Made by a program: the position numbers and the translations under genes
Shown: positions 1 through 11,800 of the stretch, piece by piece
Layout: the number at the start of each line of letters is the position of its first letter
Position numbering within the stretch: position 1 is the stretch's first letter
The notes under the pieces: generated by a model
Databases searched by the model: none
Told to the model about the DNA's origin: nothing
Seen by the model: only the letters and a program-made list of their open reading frames with translations
Origin: Tubiluchus corallicola
Lineage: Eukaryota; Priapulida; Priapulimorpha; Priapulimorphida; Tubiluchidae
Direction: 5' to 3'
Length of the DNA stretch: 64,000 nt
NCBI GenBank assembly: GCA_030141605.1
Contig: JAQGDQ010000518.1
Span: 87,501 to 151,500, forward strand

Positions 1-1241
1 GCAAAATTGATTGTGTATAATTTTTAACCTGAGTAAAAGCTACGTATAGGAGGTTAAACATCATACAGAAATACAATTGATTAACACAAAAACTAATAAT
101 TTACTGATTTGGTATACTTAATTAGTTTAAATAATCATTATCACAGGTACATACAGGTAAATTAACATGGAAATACATGTGATTACGACAATTAATAATA
201 ATATTAATGATAATAACCAATAAAAATATTGAAAATTTAAAGGTACAAGATAATGATACTTTCTTCACAGAAGGCACAATTAACAACAACATACATGTCA
301 CTTTGGTCCAGTCTCTTCCATTGTTCATATAGAAAACATAAATAAACTACTTAAATGAAGACTAAATTTCACCATACATTGTTGTTTAACTAACTTTTTG
401 AAGCCTTACCATATGTTTTTTTTCTGTAGATGCAAAACTGCTGTCACCTTAAGAATATCAATGCTGTAATACAGTAACTGTTTCTTTTTCAAAATTTACA
501 ATAGAAAAATAAATTATTTTGATTGGTTGCTTAAAACATGAACAAAAAAACAAAATGGGCTGCTTCTCAATAACATAGATGTGATAAACAAGAAATATCA
601 CTAAGGATAAGTTAGTGGGGTACATCGTAAATATAGCAAATTTTACCTAAACTCTTCTAGCTGTCTATTAAGCAACTACAAATACAAAAATATACTCATG
701 CTAGGCATATTTGGCATAAGAAAGACATTCATTAAATACTTTTCTTAAAACTAAAGTGGCCATTTCAGTCCACAACCAACCAAATGATAAATGACTTTAT
801 TTAACGCTAAAGACCGTCAAAATTTATTAAAAGCCTGGAAACGGGAAGGCGAGACTTGGCGCAAGTTTTCTGGAATCACAATTTAGCAATTTTTGTAATG
901 GTGCAAACATTAAATGCATCTACAGTAGCTGCAAGTAAGTAGTTTACATAAATAAATGCCATAAATGATAGCAATTTGACATATATAAGAACCTGAAACA
1001 ATGGACCCATCTAGGGAAATATAGGTAGTGCAACTCATACAGCTTGAATTTACAGTCATCCATTACCTGCAAACAAACAACATCTTGATCAGTCATTATT
1101 AATTGACTCATTAATGACGTAATGATTGGAGTTATGCACAGTTATAGCACTTTAAAGGAAATCTCTATGGGAAAATAACTGCCGGCATGATGAACTGTAA
1201 TAATAATTCAACAATAGATACTTTATTGTTTCAACAAAGAC

Positions 1242-1790
1242 AGGATGATTTTTCATATACTACCACTTTAATGTACAGTAAATAGTGCACATTTTAACAC
1301 GACTAATACTGCAAAAGGATTTCTGATAATTAAACAATAGATTAAAATCTTAATTAATGGCAGACAAGCTCAACTATTGATGACATCACAAATGAGCAAA
1401 ATTTTTAATAGCAAAAACATTCCTGTTTTGCATGTGTTTGAGAAAGCGAAAATTGAAGTACAGTGCTACTGTAAGTTATTCAGTATTCGGCAAGTTTTAG
1501 TATACAAATGCAAATTTTAAATTTACCGCTGTGCCACGCACAAGCCATCGAACATGTGCAGTATGTCACAAACTAGCACCTCTCAAGTGAGAGGTACAGC
1601 ATCTGTTTTTTGTGCAACGAGTTTCCGAAATACAGGTGCTAGTGCCTGGCTCACTAACGAATGGCGAAATGCATGTAACAGCGAAGAACTAGTGTTGCAA
1701 ACTGCATCTGTGTGGTAATAATTATTTTCTTTCAATATTTTAAAAAATAGCTTGTTTTGACCTACAGTTTAGTCCAGTTTTCCTTTCAGT
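1242..1790 (+). repeat. Dispersed repeat family B, copy 1
   Basis: Long stretches match 62112-62635 in the same orientation. Shared landmarks include GACAGGATGATTTTTCATA at the left, GTACAGTGCTACTGTAAG in the middle, and TGGCGAAATGCATGTAACAG towards the right. The two copies differ by substitutions and small indels, with about 60 extra bases in this copy before the middle landmark. No terminal inverted repeat, target-site duplication or recognisable protein was found, so the class is unknown. Confidence 0.7.
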
Positions 1791-2019
1791 TTGTTAACAG
1801 ATACAATAATAACACAGTTGATATAAACATGAAGGCAAGTCCATCTATTCTTCATTTTAGTAAACAAAGGCTTCATTCATCAAATCGAAATGAGAATTTC
1901 TGAAACAACGAATACCACCCTCCGTGCTGCATGAAGCCACTTCTTGCAATGATATGTTCAGCTGAATAAATTTGTATTCATTACTTAGAACAATTACTGA
2001 AATCAACAGTAATAATTAA

Positions 2020-2335
2020 TTACTAGCGAAGGACCAGCAAAAAATTTTGCGTATAAATCCACTTATAATCAAAAATACGCGAACAACCTACATAGTCCTC
2101 ATGTACAATGCAAAGCCAGCAGCAGCTTTTACTGAATTAAAGTTATAAGGTTATAAACAAAGTATAATGGATGACGTCAGAACAAAGGCTTTGCGTCAGT
2201 AGTTTTCCAAGTGAAAATTGTTAAATATCTCCTTTCGAGAGTCCCGCCAGGTGCCGCTAGAACATTTTTCCGCATGCTGTTTGATTAAAATTTCGAAGAA
2301 ATCGCGAGTTGGTATATATATACCAGCAAAATTAA
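2020..2335 (+). repeat. Dispersed repeat family A, copy 1
   Basis: This matches the reverse complement of about 59680-60050. Shared landmarks include TTTGCGTATAAATCCACT, GGATGACGTCAGAACAA and CCGCATGCTGTTTG. The copy here lacks roughly 140 bp that the other copy carries after the CCAAG-GAAAAT motif. The right end runs into GAGTTGGTATATATATACC, and a similar fragment recurs near 60310-60356. The class of element is unknown. Confidence 0.7.
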
Positions 2336-2379
2336 TATATACAAATCAATATGAGAATAAAACCTCTAGTAACAATTGG

Positions 2380-2848
2380 CTACTTCTTCTTGTTTTTCTT
2401 GCCACAAATTCTCATCAAGTTACGTGACATGTAATACGGCTTCTCTTTAGACCCGTCATTTCTTTCACAGTCTTCCACTAAGAAAATAATAACACCACAG
2501 TTTTGTAAAATAATAAGCAAGCAAAACATAATCATTTGGGAAATTGTAGGTTTGGGGCTTAATGTCAACTGCTTACTTAGGAAAAACTTAGTATCAGAAT
2601 TGCACAATGTTTTAAAGTCCTTTTGGGATTTGGAAAAATAATACACAGAAGTACAATGTAACCTTCAGGTGCTTACAATTAGAATTTTAGATTAAAATTA
2701 GATTTTTAAAATATTTAGATATGTTTTTGATTAGAAACCATAAATATTGTTATAGCTCATCAAAAATGGCACATGTCATGGCATTATTTGCTGTTATAAT
2801 AAATTACCTAAATAGTTAATAACTCAGAATTATTAGCTCAAAAAAATA

Positions 2849-2883
<35 letters not shown>

Positions 2884-5800
2884 TGTATGTATGTATGTAT
2901 GTATGTATGTATGTATGTATGTATGTATGTATGTATGTATGTATGTATGTATGTATGTATGTATGTATGTTTTAAAAGCATTAAGAGTTTCAACAACTTA
3001 ATAACACTTATGACAGCCCAGTTACAAGAATATCACATAATTTGTTTTTACGTGTTTCTCAGACATTCTAATTAGGCTGCTGACACACCTTCAAGCTTCC
3101 AGTATCACAAAGTTCCTATTGAAATGTGTAAAGATTCAGTTGAACTTGAAGGCAAACTTTGAGCAACTTTATGAATACATAAAACAAAAGTTGATGTCAA
3201 TTATAATGACAATAAAAACTTACAGAAGCAAAGGAAGAGTGTATCAACTGCCATGCTGTAAACATTGAAGAAGCCAGTTGTTATAACAAATGATCCCACA
3301 GTGATCACCTGTAAACATTGAAGAAACCAGTTGTTATAACAAATGATCCCACAGTGATCACCTGTAAACATTGAAGAAACCAGTTGTTATAACAAATGAT
3401 CCCACAGTAATCACCTGTAAAGTCAAGGGCATAAAATTCGAATTATCTAATCAACTACAATAAGATTCACAGTTTCGCTATGCACACGTGCACTTGCTGT
3501 AGAACAAAGGTTAAGTGAACCCAGCACGTCTTGCTTAGCTACAACGGTCACATGACCTTACGTACGCAACTATATGTAAGTGAAACGGTTCAAAAACGCA
3601 GTTATTTTTAATATAATATTACACGTGCATAATTTTAAAATAACCAGCTATTCTTATCCGAAAACAGCTAGCAAAATAGCAGCAGTAATCCATGTAAAAT
3701 GAAATAAATGAAGCGAAAATTAACACCATGAACTACTACTGATACAATAGCATGGGCTGTGAGGCATTAAAAAGTCTAAGCAAATGCGTTATTTGGTTCA
3801 GATAACATTGTTAGGTTCACTTAACCTTTGACCTTTTCACGATCACAACCAATCGCTGGAAATCTGAAAAAGGCTTATTCATCAAGAGTTTCAGAAAAAC
3901 TATCCTTTTCTTGAACTACTTGATGAAAAAGATTGGCTAAATTAAATGAAACTTTAAAGTGGCAAAATGTATTTTACTCAGTGGCGCTCGTAGTTAAAAT
4001 TACTGGGGTGATACCTCAGAAAATTTTTAGCCATTGTTTTAATCTATGTAAAACGAAACAAACATAACGTAATTATTAATGTTGTAATTTGTAATTGTAA
4101 TTTTAAACAAATAAACATACGAAAATTTATGCATAAACTTGATCCTAAACAAAAAAATTTTTTGCTTACGAATAGCCTAAATTTCGGCATGGTTTTTAAG
4201 CACGTGACAACTGACAACAAACTATGTGAGCGACAGTACCATCTCTACCTAGCAGCAGATGCTAGTAGTGCAGCTTACAGTGTGTTATCTCAGACATGTG
4301 CGCATGCTCATGCACACAACAGCCAGGCACAACACTGTTCTGCACTGTGAAGCAAACAGTACTACCCTCACATGCGCTGGTTCCGTACAAGTATAAAGAA
4401 AGAACAAAAGAAAAAAGAGTTATTATGTTGAATATTATCGATAATATTGAGTGAAAATAGGGGGTACTGCAGTTCCACAGTACACAAGCCACCACTGCTT
4501 TTACTATACTGCTATAAATACACAGTGTATCATTAAGATTTTTGTATGTTCCAAACCTCATTTCCATTCTAATTAGTATATTAACCAATTAGTAACCAAT
4601 AGTACCAATATTAACCAACTAGTAACCAATAGTACCAATATTAACCAATTAGTACCAATATTAACCAATTAGTAACCAATAATACCAATATTATAAAGAA
4701 CAGCATTGCTATTAAATTTAAAAACAAATCACAAATCTGATAGTAATAGTGCTGATGGCAGTGGTAATGCTAGCATTAAGGTAGTAGCAACATTCTTCCA
4801 GTGCTGAGGTATTCCGAATCATTCTCTTTTTACAAGTGCAAACACACCCGGTGTTTCTACTTTCATACATTTGTCTATTATACTAATGAGCACAAGTATA
4901 GCAATGAAAGTTGTTCAGTTTTTACATTTTCCCGTCAAAAAGTTAACAGCCTTATGTTTTTAACTGAGAATGTGAGAAAGCAAACCTGTAATGCCATTCA
5001 GGGGCATAATTCAAGGCATAACCAATACTTGGTTTGTCAGTTACTTAACCAGTTGTACTCAACAAGTCAGATGTAACAATTGTCTGTCAGGTATACAAAC
5101 TATGAAATGTGGTGCTCCTCAGGGTTCCATATTGGGACCCCTGTTATTCTTGCTTTACATAAATGATTTAAGTAACTTATTACACAACTCGAATATATTT
5201 CAGTTTGCTGATGACACAACTTTATTTCTCAATCTGTATTATTGTAGTTTGCCTGTTTGCTGGTGAAATAAAGTGAATTTGAATTTGAATGGTGCAATGG
5301 TAAATCGTAATTCATACATAAAACAACTCATACGTTGCCACATTATGTAATGGCTAATACATTTAGCACAAAATGCAAGAAATACTCAATATAAAAGCAT
5401 GCATTTGAACCTAACTTCTTGCTGTAATATTTTATTATAACTGAACTTTCATACTTACAATCACAGGCATGAAGAAATAATTTAATGTAGGAACAGTGTA
5501 ACCGATCTCATCTACATAACTATCAAGCGCCCCACTGAACAAGAGAAAAGAGGTTACACCTAAAGACGAAAGAATCATGCAGATTAGTAGGTATACAAGA
5601 GGCACCAGCCTTTACAGAAAAGTGCAATAAAAGATTACTGCATTTTTAAAGACACATCACCATGTTCAGCAAAGACAGAGTTAGTACAGCAGGATATATT
5701 TTAATAATGACAGTCAACTTCACAAACATAATATGTGTGCTTGCATAGCAAAATCGTCAATAAGTCAGCGTTAAACTTTTCTATTTATTTACATATCCTG

Positions 5801-8800
5801 AATTTCCATTTCATGAGGATAATTTTGATACCAAGCTCATCGCTCTATGATATTTCTAAGCTGAAATAATCCATGTTGAAATTGAGGTGCAGGCTACATA
5901 CTGAAAAACATAACATTGAGAAAGTCGCAGTTAAAGTTAGCCATTGTTTTGTGTCGCATTTCTACAAAACACTTAGCAACCTCGCAAATCTTGATTGCTA
6001 TGGACTTTGCAAGAACACAAGGAAGTTATGTTTAAATCCAGTAGGTAGCTCTTCTTGATGAAGATCTTGGCTTAGCAACAGAAAAACGGGAAGCAAAATG
6101 ACTGCTCCGAGTTACTATCAGAGTTTGAAAATACAAGTTTTTTACAATTGCAGTACTAGTTTCTAGCCAGGAAAGTGGATACAGAGTTACAAAATTAGAT
6201 TTTTAGTATTTTTGAACATTTTCTTGATAATTTGATGCTAGAATATAAAAATCCAATATATTTAGCGATTGTTTTTATACTTGACTAAATTTTTTGAGCT
6301 TTCTACTTTGAAGCATCATAATGTAGTTTCAGCTATGCCGACTGATGGATGGTTTTGGTTTGCAAGCACTCATATAATTTAACTTAGTAAGACATGCCTA
6401 GTAAACAGCATTAGATGGGAGGTTACAATTTCCGTTATGCACAATTAGAGTTACATTGAGAATCTGTCACTTCGTAGGAAATTGAATGTAAAGTGACAAT
6501 GATTTAGACAAGAATAACTTAATTAGAATTGAACCGCCAGTCACGTAGTAACTGCATGTATAGTGGCAATGAAATGGCAAAAACGAGCAGGTAGATTGTG
6601 TGTGCCCTGATTTTGCTGTGATTTTTGTTTGGCAAGCCTACTAAGAGAAAGAAAAATATAACTCAACTTCATTAATATAAATTAAAGAATACAAAACACA
6701 AAATTTATGCAACATTAATTCTCAGTTATAAGTGCTTATCAGCTGTAGTTTCATTAAAAATATGATTTGTGGCTAATATGTGTTAATTAATATTTAAAGT
6801 ATTTCGGAATTCATTTCATCATGGTATCAGAAGAGTTAGAAAGTTCGCTACTCCAAAAGGACCTCATTCCACAATAAATACATTTACAAAATTGTGGTAA
6901 TTTAACATTTTTACGTGACCAATCTTTGTTATCAGCAAAATACATTTAATTCAGTAAAACTGCAGAACCATAGCAAATTATCAACATGCAAACCTAAACA
7001 AACACCAAGATGCAACTTTTACATACTAAGTTAAGCGGGGAAATCTACATATAGTAAACATACACTCATATCTCGGTTTGCCGGACCTCACTTTTACGGA
7101 TATGAGAAGAATCGGACAAAAATCTGGACAGTTAAAATGTCTCGCATGCTACGGACACAGCCCGTCGTTTCGTGAGCTGGCCGCTAGTTGGGGAGCCGTC
7201 ACTTTGTTTATATTGTTACATCAGTGTAACCAAGCAGCATATAAGTCAACTGCCGACAGTTTTTATATACTTTTGCACAGGAGCAGCCAGTGCTAGGCGT
7301 TTTTGAAACAATTAAGCGACTGATTCTATATTACCATGAGTGTAATACATGGTGCCTACTGTATTAGATTAGTATCCGTAACTACGGATAATCGGCAAAT
7401 TCTGACCGACATCTCCCTGCTTTTGTCCAGCAAACCGAGATATGAGTGTACATTAAATTTGCTAACCTATGTAAGTACAAGCAAAAAGAAGTCAAATAAC
7501 AAATGTACTTTACTCAATGGACTCAAAATACATTACTACTTGATGCACAATTCACAACTGAGTGCAACTGTATACTAATGTTGTGCAATAAAGGTACTTA
7601 TTTCTAAACTGAATTTGAAGTAAAACATGATAACGTATCCTCAAGAGCATGTCATACTGTAGGCATCTACTGTATTTTGATATCGACCTAGTTACGTTTG
7701 TGATTATACAAGCACAGTGTTATAGTAAATGCATCAGGAAGGCTTTAGTTTATGCAGTATTTGTTAGAACAAAAATCTCTTCATGCAGAGATTAGTCACT
7801 CATGCACTAGAAGCTAATTAGTGAAAAACAATAGAATGTTACGGAAGAGGAATCCATTGAAGCCAGTTAGTGCAAAATGCTGGGAACACAGCATGCATTG
7901 TACTTACAATGGCCGGCGCCCAAGGAAAATGTAACTTGGGGCTGAATGGGGCCAGCAAGGTCAAATCCTTGGGAATGATTTTACCGTTGAAGTGGTAAAA
8001 TGATAACAGTCCTATCACATATAAAAATGGTTAAGAAGGTATTCAGAACTTGACTGTCTAACACTAATTTAATACTGATTTACGTAAACAATAGTTATGC
8101 TGATTTACGTAAACAATAGTTATGCTGATTTACGTAAACAATAGTAATGCTGATTTATGTAAACAATAGTTATGCTGATTTACGTAAACAATAGTAATGC
8201 TGATTTATGTAAACAATAGTTATGCTGATTTATGTAAGCAATAGTTATGCTGATTTACGTAAACAATACTTATGCTGATTTATGTAAGCAATAGTTATGC
8301 TGATTTATGTATGCAATAGTTATGCTGATATATGTAAACAATAGTTATGCTGATTTATGTAAACAATAGTTATGCTGATTTATGTATGCAATAGTTATGC
8401 TGATATATGTAAACAATAGTTATGCTGATTTATGTATGCAATAGTTACGCTGATATATGTAAACAATAGTTATGCTGATATATGTAAACAATAGTTATGC
8501 TGATATATGTAAACAATAGTTATGCTGATTTATGTACACAATAGTTATGCTGATTTATGTATGCAATAGTTACGCTGATATATGTAAACAATAGTTATGC
8601 TGATATATGTAAACAATAGTTATGCTGATTTATGTAAACAATAGCTATGCTGATTTATGTAAACAATAGTTATGCTGATTTATGTATGCAATAGTTATAC
8701 TGATATATGTAAACAATAGTTATGCTGATTTACGTAAACAATAGTTAACCACACTGTCGGTACTAATTTCACAAAACAATCAACAAGTGCCAGAGAAGTG

Positions 8801-11800
8801 TTGAAAAATAACACAGTTGTTTAGAAGATATAAGTAGTCATTCATAATCAAATGTTAATTAAATAAGTCGTATGTGCAATACAAACAATTCACACCGTGT
8901 TTAGTTTGAGATATTAAAAATCATTATCAGAGTGACTGGAAACAATTTTAGATCACTGAAATTCAACAATACGTCCAGAAAAGTAAAGACTGCATCCATG
9001 CCTCTCATATTTGCAAGTTTTAAAAACAAATAATTCTTAAAGTGCATAATTTTGTCACTGTATCAAAACTAAATTATAAAACTGGAAGAACTGAAACGTA
9101 CCTAAACCAGCAACAATCATAACTTTCCCTATGAAAAGCAGAAAATCTGTCACACTGTCCAAAACAATCACCCTGAAATAGAATTATTAATTTTAAATTA
9201 GCAATAATACATTGAACCAGGTCTGGCTTCGATTACAATTACAATCGATTACAATCATGGTCAAGTATACAATCTGCTATAATTATAATCCTAATCGCAT
9301 TTGTAAAAGGCAAAAAAAATCATATTCGTAATGTAGTCTAATAATTGATATAATCATCTTCTGTTATCAGTTTATACAGAATAATCCCAAGCTTTATTAA
9401 ACTTATGCTAATAAAATAGTTATTTCGCAAAAATGCAAATGAAAGAATTTAGACTCTTGCAAATTAACATAGAATAGAACGTACACTGAGAAGATATGAC
9501 ATCAGTTTAAGCTTTCTGCTTTGCCTTTAGAATACTAATATAAATTGAAACCTTTTTCATATTTAAATAACTACAGCTATAACTAAATAAATAAAAAAAT
9601 CATGTTAAAATATATGCTTTAGTTTTACTTTTCATTGCAATGATGAAAACTAGGCTCTACATCACACACATTACCATTCACTTAAAAGTCTACGTGAGTT
9701 AAACAAATAACAGTATCAAAAACTGTTAAATGCATTTCTCTTAGTTTTAAATGGAATAATTAATGTAACCATAATTGTAATCTTATCCACATAATCAAAA
9801 TTGTAATTGTAATCATCACTTTGTTAAGCAATCATAATCGTAACCATAGTGTATAGTGGTGCTATCAGGGCATAAATGTAAACACAATCATACTCCTCTA
9901 ACGGTAATTGATCCCAGGCCTGCCTTTTAAACTAGCACTAAGTGAAAGTGCTTAGAGATTCATTAATAACATTTTAAAGGTTCATCAAAGAAAAAGCCAA
10001 ACATCAACAAAAAAACAAAAACAAATTAAACGATTTTGAGTCTCAAAATAAAAAGTCATCCTAAGATAAAGTTGACATATCACAGTGTTTCACACTTTAT
10101 AGGTTTTAGGATGCAGTGTGCTTCAAAGATCTCACCACCTGAATTCACTTGTCAGTTGATGTGCGAGACACCCGATGCTGAAGACAGTGTCATAGATATA
10201 AATGCTGCAAAACTGCTAATAACCACAGTGCAGAATCATTGTCTATCAAAGACAACCGGTAAAGATGTGACACACTTCCAGCTGAAGTGGTACTTACAGC
10301 AAACTAGAAAGGCCAGGAATGTTCACACAGTGACACACAGTTTCATCATTCAAAAATTTCAGTAGGTTTTTCTTCCGCTTTTCTTATCGCAGTTGTTGAT
10401 GGTTTTTGATGAATGCAACTTTTGCAAGTTAAATTATAGTTATATAATAAATATGACAGTGCGCTGGAGATGTACATAAATCGATACGACAAAATACTTA
10501 AAAATTAAAAGTCAGATGTTAGCAGATAAATAATAGAGATTTTACCTGATTATATTTCTCATTAGAAGGTTAAATGCATGCTTGGCTGATGTGCAAAAGC
10601 TTTTCCCGTAAATAGCAATCTGTAAAAAGCACAAAGAGACATGGAAAAATGGAAAGTAACTGAAGGACATTTTGGTTTTGAGAAAAAACCTCAAAAGCAA
10701 CAGTGTGACTTCTGATAGTACCAAAAGACAATTTACCAATATTTATGTATATTACTTTATACAAAAACAGTATAGGTAACAAATGTCTTATATATAACAG
10801 ATTTGTTGAAAACAAACTTATGGTTTCCTGGTAATGAAATTAAAACTCATCAGTCATTACCTTGGTTAATAAAATTAAAAGGGAGTGCCAAGTGAACCAT
10901 TTCTCATAATTCTCATTGACAAACCAAACCATTTAATACCATATCATATCATATATTTATAACGTACAATAAAATAACTGATTAGACGAAGCATAACAGT
11001 CAATGTGTACAACGCACTATAAAGCAGTATGGGTACAGCATGGGCCAGTGAATGATTACCATGCTCACTTAAAGGATGCGATTCTTCTTATATCAGGTGG
11101 TGCAAAAAAAGTGTCAAATTTTTTATCACAATATTATAGGACGGAAGTAACGGAATTCCTTGAAAATTACTACACTGATACAACTATAGCAGACGCCTAT
11201 GTATAAACATCAAAAACTTCAGGTCATTGCCTTATATTTCAAAGATGAAAAAGCTTTAAATTAACAAGTCAAAAAAATACATGCCGGATAAAATTTTGTG
11301 TAACCATTGTTGAGATTTAAGACAAGTGTTCTACTTGTCCACCATTTTTACTACAAACTAGACTAAGGCATTTCTCTTAACAACTGACATAGTTTCATCA
11401 TTGTTTAAAGGTTATTTGGTCCCAGCATGCAACAATTTTTGCCTTTAGTTCCTGTGCATCAAACAGCTCTGTGCAGCTGCCGTACACTTTCTCTTTAAGG
11501 GAATTCCAGATAATACAGTCCAGAGGATTAAGTCCCATATTTTCTTGGCAACAAATCTTTATCAATACTTTATTTTTTCTGGTGAAGACCATGACGTAAA
11601 CTGGTTCATTGCCTTATTGTTTTGCCCCATACATTGAGAGGCTTATATGTCACTGAACGTGGCTTTTTTCAGTTGATGATTTGCTGACATTGTTCAGGCA
11701 TTTAAATTTTTAACAGTGGTGCAAAAACTTTTTGGCTGTAAATTAAAAACTGTTAAACCGATAAACTTGTAGCTTTCACAGCCAAAAGCTAATATACTGC

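Larger units (their letters stand above)
1..2379. other. Downstream flank of the SLC44 gene; no coding gene seen
   Basis: This stretch lies 3' of the minus-strand SLC44 stop codon and should contain its 3' UTR. Minus-strand AATAAA signals are visible near 793-798 and 1209-1216, so the exact polyadenylation site is undecided. The rest is AT-rich and holds two dispersed repeats, about 1242-1790 and 2020-2335, described separately. The short open frames here show no recognisable protein features. Confidence 0.6.

Noticed and set aside
10036-10365. 109-codon plus-strand frame in SLC44 intron 18
   Set aside because: It starts at TTG, is antisense to the transporter, and has no recognisable motif, copy or splice support.
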